From positions 12,842 through 76,841 of the forward strand of contig CAZGTD010000007.1 in NCBI GenBank assembly GCA_964528425.1: a DNA stretch of 64,000 nt, in the 5' to 3' direction. Within the stretch, counting starts at the first letter, position 1, and the number at the start of each line of letters is the position of its first letter. The stretch comes from UBA3263 sp964528425 (lineage in GTDB: Bacteria; Bacteroidota; Bacteroidia; Bacteroidales; Muribaculaceae). A program made the translations under genes and the position numbers. The notes below the pieces were generated by a model. That model saw only the letters and a list, made by a program, of their open reading frames with translations, was not told where the DNA came from and searched no databases. Positions 18,160-26,973 of this stretch are shown piece by piece.

Positions 18160-20784
18160 ATGTTAACCGCCAAAGAAATACGCGAATCCTTCAAGGATTT
18201 CTTTAAGTCGAAGGGCCACCAGATCGTGCCCTCCGCCCCGATGGTCATTAAAGATGACCCCACACTGATGTTTACCAACGCCGGCATGAACCAGTTCAAG
18301 GATATAATCCTTGGCAACAAGGCCGCAAAATATACCCGCGTGGCCGACTCGCAGAAGTGTCTGCGCGTGTCGGGCAAACACAACGACCTGGAAGAAGTGG
18401 GCATGGACACATATCACCACACGATGTTTGAAATGCTCGGTAACTGGTCGTTTGGCGACTACTTCAAGCAGGAAGCCATTGACTGGGCGTGGGAATATCT
18501 GGTCGACGTTTTGAAGCTCGACCCCGAACGCCTCTATGCAACGGTGTTTGAAGGTTCGCCCGAAGAGGGGCTGAGCCGCGACGACGAGGCCGCCGCCATT
18601 TGGGAGAAACACCTGCCCAAGAGTCACATTATCAACGGCAACAAGCACGATAACTTCTGGGAAATGGGCGACACCGGCCCCTGCGGTCCCTGCTCGGAAA
18701 TTCACATTGACCTGCGCTCCGACGCCGAGCGCGCCGAAAAGCCGGGCGCCGAGCTGGTTAACCACGACCACCCGCAGGTTATTGAAATCTGGAACCTGGT
18801 GTTCATGCAGTTTAACCGCAAGGCCGACGGCTCGCTGGAGCCGCTGCCCGCAAAGGTTATCGACACCGGCATGGGCTTCGAGCGCCTCTGCATGGCCCTG
18901 CAGGGCAAGACGTCGAACTACGACACCGACGTGTTTACCCCGCTGATTGCCACCATTTCGCGCCTGTCGGGCAAGAAATATGGCGACGACAAGAAGGTTG
19001 ACATTGCCATGCGCGTAATTGCCGACCATGTGCGCACCATCGCGTTCTCTATTGCCGACTCGCAGCTGCCCGGCAACGCCAAGGCCGGCTACGTTATCCG
19101 CCGCATTCTGCGCCGCGCCGTGCGCTATGCCTATACCTTCCTGCAGCAGCGCGAAGCCTTTATGTATCAGCTGGTCGACACGCTGATTGAGTCGATGGGC
19201 GAGGCATATCCCGAACTGCCCAAGCAGCGCGACCTGATTATGCGCGTAATCAAAGAGGAAGAGGATTCTTTCCTGCGCACCCTCGAAAACGGCATCCGCA
19301 TGCTCGAAACCGCCATGGCCGAGGCCAAGGCTGCCGGCAAGTCGGAAATCTCGGGCAAGCAGGCCTTTGTGTTGTACGACACCTACGGTTTCCCGCTCGA
19401 CCTCACAGAGCTGATTCTCAAAGAAAACAACATGACCCTCGACCACGCCGAGTTCGACTCCGAAATGGCCAAGCAAAAAGAGCGCGCCCGCTCTGCCGCC
19501 GCCGTGGAGGCCGACGACTGGGTGATTTTGCAGCCGGGCGAACAGGAATTCGTGGGCTACGACCTCACGGCCTGTCCCGCCGAAATTCTGCGCTATCGCC
19601 GCGTTAAGCAAAAAGGCCGCGAATACTATCAGATTGTGCTGACCCAGACCCCCTTCTATGGCGAAATGGGCGGCCAGGTAGGCGACCACGGCCATCTGCG
19701 CGACGACCGCACCGGCCAGGTTATTGAGATTTATGACACCAAGCGTGAAAACGGCATGAGCGTGCATCTGGCCAACGAGCTCCCCGCCGATCCCAAGGCG
19801 CAGTTCACCGCCGGCATCGACGTTGAAGCCCGCCGCGCAACCGAGTGCAACCACACCGCAACTCACCTGCTGCACCTTGCTCTGCGCCAGGTGCTTGGCA
19901 CCCACGTTGAGCAGAAAGGCTCCTACGTTAGTCCCGAGCTGCTCCGCTTCGACTTCAGCCACTTCCAGAAGGTTACCAACGAGCAGCTCCGCGAAGTTGA
20001 AAGCATTGCCAACTCCATAGTGCGCAAGGCGATAGAGCTCGACGAACACCGCTGCATGCCCATCGACCAGGCCCGCGAAATGGGCGCCATGGCCCTGTTC
20101 GGCGAAAAATATGGCGACGAGGTTCGCGTTGTGCGCTACGGCGACAGCATAGAACTCTGCGGTGGCACCCATGTGCCCAACACCGGTTGCATCGGCATGA
20201 TCCGCATAACCTCCGAAGGCTCAACCGCCGCCGGCATACGCCGCATCGAGGCCGTGACCGGCGCTGCGGTAGAAAAGCTCATGAATGCCGTCAGCGACAC
20301 CGTTAACATTATCAGCGGCATGCTCAATAATGTGCCCGACGTTGCCGCCGCGCTGCGCAAAACCCTCGATGAAAACGCTGACCTGCGCCGCCAGGCTGAA
20401 GAAGTTGCCAAGGAACGCATTCAGCGCGCCGCCGCCGACATGCTTGCTTCGGCCAAGACCGTCAACGGCATCAAACTCGTTGAATTCCACGGCCCGATGC
20501 TCCCCGAAATGGTCAAGGGTCTGGCCTTTGCCATTCGCACGCAGAGCCCCGAGGCCACGGCCTTCATTGCCGCCTCGCGCGACGCGCAGCAGAAGCCGCT
20601 GCTCACCGTAATGCTGACCGAAGACGTTGTTAAGGGCGGACTGAACGCCTCGCAGATGGTTCGCGAAGCTGCAAAGGCCATTAAGGGCGGTGGCGGCGGT
20701 CAGCCCGGCTTTGCCCAGGCCGGCGGCAAGGATGCCGACGGACTCATGGCCGCCTTCGATGCCTTGAAAAAATTCTTTAATTAA
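18160..20784 (+). CDS. alaS: Alanyl-tRNA synthetase
   Basis: 874 residues from the ATG at 18160 (MLTAKEIRESF). A longer in-frame reading would start at a TTG inside the -7 promoter box and is rejected. The catalytic N-terminal domain includes 'HHTMFEMLGNWSFGDYFKQE'. The editing domain has the zinc-binding HTATHLLH and CGGTHVPNTG motifs. The C-terminal DHHA1 part ends with GGGGGQPGFAQAGGKD. The enzyme charges tRNA-Ala and clears misacylated Ser/Gly, in the cytoplasm. The fatty acyl-CoA ligase gene follows after 15 bp, so both are probably read from one promoter. Confidence 0.97.
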   Translation: MLTAKEIRESFKDFFKSKGHQIVPSAPMVIKDDPTLMFTNAGMNQFKDIILGNKAAKYTRVADSQKCLRVSGKHNDLEEVGMDTYHHTMFEMLGNWSFGDYFKQEAIDWAWEYLVDVLKLDPERLYATVFEGSPEEGLSRDDEAAAIWEKHLPKSHIINGNKHDNFWEMGDTGPCGPCSEIHIDLRSDAERAEKPGAELVNHDHPQVIEIWNLVFMQFNRKADGSLEPLPAKVIDTGMGFERLCMALQGKTSNYDTDVFTPLIATISRLSGKKYGDDKKVDIAMRVIADHVRTIAFSIADSQLPGNAKAGYVIRRILRRAVRYAYTFLQQREAFMYQLVDTLIESMGEAYPELPKQRDLIMRVIKEEEDSFLRTLENGIRMLETAMAEAKAAGKSEISGKQAFVLYDTYGFPLDLTELILKENNMTLDHAEFDSEMAKQKERARSAAAVEADDWVILQPGEQEFVGYDLTACPAEILRYRRVKQKGREYYQIVLTQTPFYGEMGGQVGDHGHLRDDRTGQVIEIYDTKRENGMSVHLANELPADPKAQFTAGIDVEARRATECNHTATHLLHLALRQVLGTHVEQKGSYVSPELLRFDFSHFQKVTNEQLREVESIANSIVRKAIELDEHRCMPIDQAREMGAMALFGEKYGDEVRVVRYGDSIELCGGTHVPNTGCIGMIRITSEGSTAAGIRRIEAVTGAAVEKLMNAVSDTVNIISGMLNNVPDVAAALRKTLDENADLRRQAEEVAKERIQRAAADMLASAKTVNGIKLVEFHGPMLPEMVKGLAFAIRTQSPEATAFIAASRDAQQKPLLTVMLTEDVVKGGLNASQMVREAAKAIKGGGGGQPGFAQAGGKDADGLMAAFDALKKFFN

Positions 20785-20799
20785 GATTATAAACCTTTG

Positions 20800-22491
20800 A
20801 TGACCATGCGCCACGATGTTGTTGAAATACTCGAAAAGGTTGTTCGCAAATACTGGGACTCGCCGGCTCTTACGAACTTCAACGGCGAATCGCTGCAATA
20901 TAAGGACCTCGGTCGCAAGATAGCAAAACTCCATATTCTTTTTAAAGAAGCCGGAATCAAGCCGGGCGATAAAATTGCCCTTTGCGGCAAGAATTCCGCC
21001 CAGTGGGCGGTTGCATTCTTCGCCATTATGAGCTATGGAGCGGTGGTTGTGCCGCTGCTTCATGAGTTCAAGCCCGACAATCTGCACCATCTGGTAGATC
21101 ACTCCGATTCCAAACTCTTTTTCGTTGACCGCGAGATATATGAGAACCTCGATCCGGAGCTGATGAGCGCCCTTGAAGGTATTTTGCGCCTCAAGGACTT
21201 TTCGCTGCTCTTTTCGCGCAGCGAGGCCCTGACCGATGCGCGCTCGCATCTCAACGAACTTTTCGGCAAGAAATATCCCGAGCGCTTCACTCCCGACGAC
21301 GTTAAGTATTATGAATACAAAGATGGCGACACGCTGGCACTGATAAACTATACCAGCGGCTCCACCGGCTTCAGCAAGGGCGTTATGGTGCCACACCGCG
21401 CAATCTGGGGCAACGTCGAGGCGTTGCTGAGAATCCTGCACAGTCTGCCGCGACCGGGCGACTCGATGGTGTGCATGCTGCCGCTTGCCCACATGTATGG
21501 GCTGGTAATTGACCTTATCCACGGCATCTGCAAGGGCGCCCACCTTTATTTCCTCACTCGCCAGCCTTCGCCAAAAGTGCTGGTCGAGGCGTTCCGCACC
21601 GCGCGTCCGCGCCTGATAATCACCGTGCCGCTGATTATCGAAAAAATCATCAAGACCAAGGTTTTCCCTGCGCTCGATCGCCCGCTCAACCGCCTGCTGC
21701 TCCACACGCCTATCATCGACAAGAAAGTGCTCGAAAAAGTGCGTGCAATGTTGATGGAAACCTTTGGCGGACAGCTGGAAATGCTGATTGTCGGCGGCGC
21801 CGCGCTGAACCGCGAGGTTGAGGAATTCCTGCATCGAATCAACTTTCCGATTACCGTTGGCTACGGCATGACCGAGTGCGCACCGCTCATCGGCTACGCC
21901 CACGCCAAGGGCTATCAGCCCGAAGATGACCGCGAGTTCGCCGCCACCTCGTGTGGCCGTCCGGTGCCGCGCATGGAGGTAAAAATCCTGTCGCCCGACC
22001 CCGAGAATATTCCCGGAGAACTGATGGTCAAGGGCACCAACGTTATGCTCGGCTACTATAAAAACGACGAGGCCACGGCCGCAATCATGCGCCCCGAGGG
22101 GTGGATGCTCACCGGCGACGTCGGCACTATGGACTCAAAGGGCAATATTTTCCTGCGCGGGCGCAACAAGTCGATGATTCTCGGCCCCGCCGGCCAGAAT
22201 ATTTATCCGGAGGAGATTGAGCAGAAACTCAATAATATGCCCTACGTTGGCGAAAGCCTGGTGATTGACGCCGGCGAAGGTAAGCTGAAGGCATTGATTT
22301 TCCCGAATCTTGACGAGGCGCGCCGCGACGGACTGACAACCGCCGAGGTTCAGGAGCGCATACGCCAGGATGTTGCCGAGCTGAATCCGACTCTTGAGAG
22401 CTACTGCCGAATCCAGTCGATAAAATTTATCGATGAAGAGTTTGAAAAGACACCAAAACGCTCAATCAAACGTTATTTATATACAGAATAA
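20800..22491 (+). CDS. AMP-dependent long-chain fatty acyl-CoA synthetase
   Basis: 563 residues. P-loop-like adenylation motif YTSGSTGFSKGVMVPH (from 184), acyl-binding region GYGMTECAPLIG, the LTGDVGTMDSKGNIFLRGR hinge region, and the later 'QNIYPEEIEQKL'. These define the ANL superfamily, long-chain acyl-CoA ligase branch: fatty acid + ATP + CoA to acyl-CoA. The ATG at 20800 is chosen over a TTG three bases earlier; a third candidate is the ATG at 20806. It lies 15 bp behind alaS. The exact acyl substrate cannot be read from the sequence. Confidence 0.9.
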   Translation: MTMRHDVVEILEKVVRKYWDSPALTNFNGESLQYKDLGRKIAKLHILFKEAGIKPGDKIALCGKNSAQWAVAFFAIMSYGAVVVPLLHEFKPDNLHHLVDHSDSKLFFVDREIYENLDPELMSALEGILRLKDFSLLFSRSEALTDARSHLNELFGKKYPERFTPDDVKYYEYKDGDTLALINYTSGSTGFSKGVMVPHRAIWGNVEALLRILHSLPRPGDSMVCMLPLAHMYGLVIDLIHGICKGAHLYFLTRQPSPKVLVEAFRTARPRLIITVPLIIEKIIKTKVFPALDRPLNRLLLHTPIIDKKVLEKVRAMLMETFGGQLEMLIVGGAALNREVEEFLHRINFPITVGYGMTECAPLIGYAHAKGYQPEDDREFAATSCGRPVPRMEVKILSPDPENIPGELMVKGTNVMLGYYKNDEATAAIMRPEGWMLTGDVGTMDSKGNIFLRGRNKSMILGPAGQNIYPEEIEQKLNNMPYVGESLVIDAGEGKLKALIFPNLDEARRDGLTTAEVQERIRQDVAELNPTLESYCRIQSIKFIDEEFEKTPKRSIKRYLYTE

Positions 22492-22524
22492 TAATTAAAA
22501 GTCTATAAAACAATCATATCTATA

Positions 22525-24528
22525 ATGAAAAAAGCAATAGTCTCTTTCCTGTTAACCGCAGTGACTGCGGCTGCGGCATGGGCTGTTCCTGCAAAACGCA
22601 TTTTTGTTAAGATGACCGGCCCCGACGGCCAGACCATTGAAGTGCAGAAAGTCGGTGATGAATTCGGCCACCACTATGTTGACCGTTCAGGCCGCAAATT
22701 TATCGACGAGGCCGATCGCCTGGTAGCGGCTACCGATGCCGAAATCAGCAGCCGCATCGAAGCCCGTACCTCGCGCATGGTTGCCCGCAATTCAGCCCGC
22801 AAGGTAATGCGCCGCACGCCCGGCAATATCGGAACCTATCCCGGAACTACCTTCCCCTCGGTCGGTGAGCAGAAGGCTTTGGTGATACTCGTTGAATATA
22901 AAGACGTTAAGTTCACCATCGGTTCCGATGCCAAAGCTCATCAATATTTCACCGACATGCTCAATAAGGACGGCTTCAGCGAATATGGCGGCACCGGCTG
23001 CGTGCGCCAGTATTTCCGCGACAGTTCCAAAGGGCAATTTGAATGTCAGTTCGACGTTTTCGGCCCCGTAACCCTTTCGCAGAACCGCAGATATTACGGC
23101 GGTAACTCCGGCGGCACCGACAAGGCTCCGGAGCAGATGGTTGTTGAGGCCTGTCGCGCGCTCGATTCTCAGATTGACTTCCGCGACTATGACCGCGACG
23201 GCGACGGCAAGGTCGATAACGTTTATGTTATTTATGCCGGTCAGGGCGAAGCCTCATATGGCAGCTCCGAAACCGTGTGGCCCCACAGCTGGAATCTTAC
23301 GGAAGCAGGTATCGACCTCAAGCTCGATGGAGTAGTAATCGATATGTATGGCTGTTCCAACGAGTGGGAAAAGAACGAGCCGGACGGTATGGGCACTTTT
23401 ACTCACGAGTTCAGCCATATTCTTGGTCTGCCTGACCTTTATCATACGGCTTCCGAAGTTTACTATACCCCCGGCGAATGGTCGGTGCTGGACTATGGCC
23501 CATATAACAACGACGGCCGTACTCCCCCCGCCTACAGCTCATTCGAACGCAACGCCATGGGCTGGATTAACCTTACCGAGCTGACCGCCGGCGAGGGCGT
23601 TAAGGAACTCGACGATTTGCAAACGACCAACAGCGCATATTGCATCACCAACCCCGCCAACGAAAAAGAATTTTACCTGCTGGAAACCCGAAATCAAACC
23701 GGCTGGGACAAATATCTCCCATCTCAGGGCATGTTGATCTGGCATGTGGACTATAATTCCTCAACATGGGCTTCAAACACTGTTAACAACACCAAGAGTC
23801 ATCAGGGCGTAGACCTCATAGAGGCCGACGGCGTGGCCGTTAAGCAGAACCGCACTGCCGGTGACTGTTTCCCTGGCTCGGCCAAGGTTACCTCCTATGG
23901 TCCGAAATGGTGGAACGGCAAATCGGCTCCTTTTGTGCTGACAAATATTACGCGTTCGGGCACTAAAACGACTTTTTCGACCGGTGGCGGCTCATCGTCG
24001 GGCGGCAACGGAGAAAACCCCGACCCCGTAGTCCCGGGCGAATATCTTACATGTGCCCAGCTGATAGAAAAGAATGCGTCGACCGCAACCGATGCGGTTT
24101 TGCGCGGCTATATTGTCGGCTATGCTAATAGCTCATGGAATGCAAAGGGCGTAATATTCTCGGCAGAGGATTGCAACGTTAATACCAACCTTGTATTGGC
24201 GGATTCGCCCGATGAAACCGACTATAAGTTCTGCGTGCCCGTGCAGCTGGCCAACAACGGAACTACATTGCGCGAAGACCTTAACCTCAAGTCACATCCC
24301 GAGCATCTGGGCCGTCTGATAGAGATTACCGGCAAAGCGCAGCCCTATTTCTCCGTACCCGGGCTGAAGTCGCCGACTTCCTATAAGTTTATCGAAACCT
24401 CCAAACTCGACAACGTTGAAGAAGTCGCTGCCGATGCCGGTCAATGGTTTGACCTTCAGGGTCGCCCGGTAGCCAATCCCGGCCGTGGCCTTTATATCCG
24501 CAACGGTCGCAAATATCTGCTCCGCTAA
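22525..24528 (+). CDS. Secreted M6-family metalloprotease with OB-like domain and T9SS-like tail
   Basis: 667 residues with a signal peptide (1-20, ending AWA). The peptidase domain (about 95-480) carries HEFSHILGLPD with HExxH at 294-298, the extended zinc site of M6 (immune inhibitor A-like) proteases. Acidic calcium-type loops such as DYDRDGDGKVDN are also present. A Gly/Ser-rich linker (about 490-505) leads to an OB-fold-like domain of the DUF6359 type (about 510-630), with 'RGYIVGYANSSWNAKGVIF' and LREDLNLKSHPEHLGR. The same domain recurs at 63194-64000. The tail is WFDLQGRPV, then RGLYIRNGRKYLLR. It lies 33 bp after the acyl-CoA ligase and is closed by a strong terminator. Confidence 0.88.
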   Translation: MKKAIVSFLLTAVTAAAAWAVPAKRIFVKMTGPDGQTIEVQKVGDEFGHHYVDRSGRKFIDEADRLVAATDAEISSRIEARTSRMVARNSARKVMRRTPGNIGTYPGTTFPSVGEQKALVILVEYKDVKFTIGSDAKAHQYFTDMLNKDGFSEYGGTGCVRQYFRDSSKGQFECQFDVFGPVTLSQNRRYYGGNSGGTDKAPEQMVVEACRALDSQIDFRDYDRDGDGKVDNVYVIYAGQGEASYGSSETVWPHSWNLTEAGIDLKLDGVVIDMYGCSNEWEKNEPDGMGTFTHEFSHILGLPDLYHTASEVYYTPGEWSVLDYGPYNNDGRTPPAYSSFERNAMGWINLTELTAGEGVKELDDLQTTNSAYCITNPANEKEFYLLETRNQTGWDKYLPSQGMLIWHVDYNSSTWASNTVNNTKSHQGVDLIEADGVAVKQNRTAGDCFPGSAKVTSYGPKWWNGKSAPFVLTNITRSGTKTTFSTGGGSSSGGNGENPDPVVPGEYLTCAQLIEKNASTATDAVLRGYIVGYANSSWNAKGVIFSAEDCNVNTNLVLADSPDETDYKFCVPVQLANNGTTLREDLNLKSHPEHLGRLIEITGKAQPYFSVPGLKSPTSYKFIETSKLDNVEEVAADAGQWFDLQGRPVANPGRGLYIRNGRKYLLR

Positions 24529-24540
24529 CCGCCGCTAAAC

Positions 24541-24586
24541 CACAAAAGAGAGCGGACACTCAATTGAGTGTCCGCTCTCTTTTGTG
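24541..24586. terminator. 46-bp perfect palindrome, bidirectional terminator
   Basis: A perfect inverted repeat centred between 24563 and 24564. Its outer ends are CACAAAAGAG and CTCTTTTGTG, giving a U-run on either strand. It lies 12 bp after the M6 protease stop and touches the 3' end of the tRNA-Cys gene on the opposite strand, so it can serve both. Confidence 0.9.
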
Positions 24587-24657
24587 AGGTCCCAAGCAGA
24601 TTCGAACTGCTGTACACGGTTTTGCAGACCGTTGCCTAACCTCTCGGCCATGGAACC
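24587..24657 (-). tRNA. tRNA-Cys (anticodon GCA)
   Basis: The 71-nt minus-strand sequence folds as a tRNA: acceptor GGTTCCA/TGGGACC with one G-T pair, anticodon loop CTGCAAA with GCA, and T loop TTCGAAT. The discriminator base is U, as expected for Cys. CCA is not encoded. Confidence 0.93.
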
Positions 24658-24675
24658 TTGCGTTGATTTGCGCCG

Positions 24676-24707
24676 CAAAGTTAGGCATAATCTTTTAAAT
24701 GTGCAAG
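24676..24707 (-). promoter_or_regulatory. Promoter of tRNA-Cys
   Basis: Minus-strand CTTG (24704-24707), 20 bp, TAACTTTG (24676-24683), ending 18 nt before the tRNA. Confidence 0.65.
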
Positions 24708-24722
24708 TTTTTTGGGAATTTT

Positions 24723-26231
24723 TTATTGATGGCTCGGTCTTAGCAGGTCATTGACGGTTTTAACCGGATTGAAAGTTTCGGCGGGAACCTCAACGAAAAC
24801 GGTGTTCCAGTCGCTCATGGCTCCATTCCAGAGCCCGGGAAGCTCCAGGGCCCGGAGTTCGCGTCCCTGAGCCGATTTGCTGGAAATGAATCCGGTTGCA
24901 TGGTCAATATAGTCGGGCAGGTTATAGTGATTGCCGGCAATGTCGGTAATGTAGCAAACCAGGTCGACGGGGTTGAAGTGCGTGGCTTTGGCCATTAGGT
25001 CTTTGAATTCGGGGGCAATCTGGTTGCTTTCGAGAATCTGGGGCGATGCGGAGCCGTCGGGATTGACCGTTATGAATGGACCGCCGCCCGGTTCGCCTTC
25101 GTTGATTACCATGCCGCAAACGCGCAGCGGGCGATTTAGTTTTGACGTGAGATAGGTGGCGAGGTCGGCCCCTGACAGGGTTTGCAGCCGCGAATCGTGG
25201 ATATTGAGCGTGGTTGCTGCGAATTCGGCTATCTCCTTGAGTTTTTCGTCGGTAGGTTTAGAACCGAGCGCTTCGAGATATTCGGCAATTTTGTCGTGGA
25301 CGAGAATGAGCTGGCCGGCCAAGATTTGTTTCCATCTTACGGTTGCGTCGCGATGGGCGTCGGGAACCACATTGTCGATGTTTTTTATGAAGACCACGGC
25401 TGAGTTTATGTCGTTGAGGTTGGCAATCAGTGCGCCATGGCCCCCGGGGCGGAATAGCAGGCTTCCGTCGTCCTGGCGGAATGGGGTGCCGTCGGGGTTC
25501 GCGGCTATAGTGTCGGTCGAGCCTCTCTGTTCCGATAGTTCAGCGTGAATCTTAATGCCATACTTGGCCTCGGCGGCAGGTATAACTTCGGCTAATTTCT
25601 GCTGAAATAGCTGACGGTGGTTGGGCGACACGGTAAAATGCAGATAGAGCGTTCCGCCCGGTTTTACGGCCGTTGCGGCGCCCTCGGCGATTTGTTCTTC
25701 GAGCGGGGTGCGGGCTCCGTCGGCGTATTTATGGAACTGCAGCAGTCCTTTGGGGAGCTGGCCGTAGTTGAGGCCGCTGCCGGAGATTATTGCGGCTATG
25801 ATGTCGCGGTTTTTACCGGCGGCACGCAGGTCGACAACCGATTTGCCGTAGTTGTGAAGGCAAACGGCATTCAGCGCCGGGAAGAAGGCAAAATCTTCAA
25901 TATGATCGAGAACCTGAGCTACGTCGGAGCCGGCGGCGGGAGTGTCGGTCGGGCCGTCGACAAAGTTAAACAGAGCTTTGAACATGCGTGACGCCGCGCC
26001 CGATGCCGGTACGAATTTACAGGCTTCGCCGCCATCGTCGAGAAATAGTTGCCAGCGGTCGGCTGCGGCCTGCTGTTGTTGGGGGGTAAGCCGCAAGATA
26101 CCGTTGCCCGGTGTTGCCGAGTCAATAATTTTTAGGTAGGGAAAGCCGGTTTTGAAGCGGCTGAGCTGAGCTTGTGCTTGTTCGGGAGTAATGCCCTTGG
26201 CTGCAAGGGTTTTAAGGTCTTGAGGGTCCAT
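24723..26231 (-). CDS. DUF4301-family protein
   Basis: 502 residues from the ATG at 26231 (MDPQDLKTLAAKGI). An in-frame ATG at 26264 overlaps the -7 promoter box and is rejected. The pattern 'CKFVPASGAASRMFKALFNF', the HGALIANLNDINSAVVFIKNIDNV block and 'RVCGMVINEGEPGGGPF' are typical of DUF4301, a Bacteroidetes-enriched family resembling nucleotidyltransferases. Its reaction is unknown. No signal peptide, so cytoplasmic. It is a single gene with its own promoter. Confidence 0.85.
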   Translation of the reverse strand: MDPQDLKTLAAKGITPEQAQAQLSRFKTGFPYLKIIDSATPGNGILRLTPQQQQAAADRWQLFLDDGGEACKFVPASGAASRMFKALFNFVDGPTDTPAAGSDVAQVLDHIEDFAFFPALNAVCLHNYGKSVVDLRAAGKNRDIIAAIISGSGLNYGQLPKGLLQFHKYADGARTPLEEQIAEGAATAVKPGGTLYLHFTVSPNHRQLFQQKLAEVIPAAEAKYGIKIHAELSEQRGSTDTIAANPDGTPFRQDDGSLLFRPGGHGALIANLNDINSAVVFIKNIDNVVPDAHRDATVRWKQILAGQLILVHDKIAEYLEALGSKPTDEKLKEIAEFAATTLNIHDSRLQTLSGADLATYLTSKLNRPLRVCGMVINEGEPGGGPFITVNPDGSASPQILESNQIAPEFKDLMAKATHFNPVDLVCYITDIAGNHYNLPDYIDHATGFISSKSAQGRELRALELPGLWNGAMSDWNTVFVEVPAETFNPVKTVNDLLRPSHQ

Positions 26232-26261
26232 TGGCTTTGAATTGAGGGTTAAAATGTTGGT

Positions 26262-26292
26262 CAAAGTTATGAATTATATCTGACCTAACAAA
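26262..26292 (-). promoter_or_regulatory. Promoter of the DUF4301 gene
   Basis: Minus-strand TTTG (26289-26292), 19 bp, TAACTTTG (26262-26269). It fixes the start codon to 26231, about 25 nt below the predicted transcript start. Confidence 0.75.
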
Positions 26293-26312
26293 GCAAAGGA
26301 CCGAAAAGTTGG

Positions 26313-26927
26313 TTATTTGAGGCCTATGGCGGTTATTGTGCGCCCGGTCAGTTCGTAGCCCTGGCGGCGAACCGAAAAATATCGGCTATCCTCTTTCGAA
26401 CAGGCCGGAGCGGCCTGGGGTTCGGAAATCCCGGCTGCCGTCAGTTGGAGGCTAACGGCTTTGGCAAGACTAACGTGGGGTTTTGGCCATTGAGGGCGTC
26501 GCTCAACGGCTTCCGGGGCGAACTGCGAAGCCACGTCTTCGCCTACCTCAAAGCAATCGGAGCAGATGTGTGGGCCGAACGCAGCGCGGATTCGGCCGGG
26601 GCGTGCGCCCATAGCAACCATCGTTTCGACAGCGTTCAGCGCAATGCCGGCAACTGTGCCGCGCCAGCCGCAGTGGACTGCGGCATAGACCTGCGCCTCC
26701 GGATCTACCATGAGCAGGGGGAGGCAGTCGGCGGTTCTGATTCCAATCAGCGGGCCGCGCCCTTTTGCCACTATGGCGTCGGCGCCGTTAAGGTCGTCAA
26801 TTCCGAGCCTGGCAACCCGTGCGGAATGGGTTTGAACCGGCAGAATAATGCCGGAGTCGGCGAAATCTTCGGTGCTCAGCGTAGAAAAGGCAATAACGCC
26901 GGGCAGATTGGTTAGAAGTGGCTGCAT
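26313..26927 (-). CDS. pgeF: PgeF/YfiH-family polyphenol oxidase-like protein, short form
   Basis: 204 residues from the ATG at 26927 (MQPLLTNLPGVIAFST). The metal ligands are present: His34 in VQTHSARV, Cys68 in TADCLPLL and His85 in AVHCGWRGT. The later GPHICSDCFEVGEDV also fits. PgeF removes wrong residues from peptidoglycan precursors (family knowledge). The usual stretch between AFSTR and QVH, about 40 residues with the GGVSxGxY...NLG pattern, is missing: AFSTLSTEDFADSGIILPVQTH is nearly direct. It is therefore shorter than the usual 240-270. The ATG lies just 4 nt behind the U-run of the sigma factor terminator, leaving no room for a separate leader. An upstream reading would run through the terminator and is unlikely. 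Confidence 0.8.
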   Translation of the reverse strand: MQPLLTNLPGVIAFSTLSTEDFADSGIILPVQTHSARVARLGIDDLNGADAIVAKGRGPLIGIRTADCLPLLMVDPEAQVYAAVHCGWRGTVAGIALNAVETMVAMGARPGRIRAAFGPHICSDCFEVGEDVASQFAPEAVERRPQWPKPHVSLAKAVSLQLTAAGISEPQAAPACSKEDSRYFSVRRQGYELTGRTITAIGLK

Positions 26928-26930
26928 ATA

Positions 26931-26964
26931 TAAAAAAGAGCGGAGACCGTCAGGCCTCCGCTCT
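26931..26964 (-). terminator. Intrinsic terminator of the sigma factor gene, abutting pgeF
   Basis: Minus-strand stem AGAGCGGAG/CTCCGCTCT (26937-26964) with a 10-base loop and then a T-run. It begins 9 bp after the sigma factor stop. The pgeF ATG follows the T-run almost at once, so read-through would control pgeF. Confidence 0.85.
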
Positions 26965-26973
26965 AAATGGGGG

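Noticed and set aside
26232..26264. N-terminal extension of the DUF4301 protein
   Set aside because: The ATG at 26264 overlaps the -7 element, and homologues start like MDPQDLKTL.
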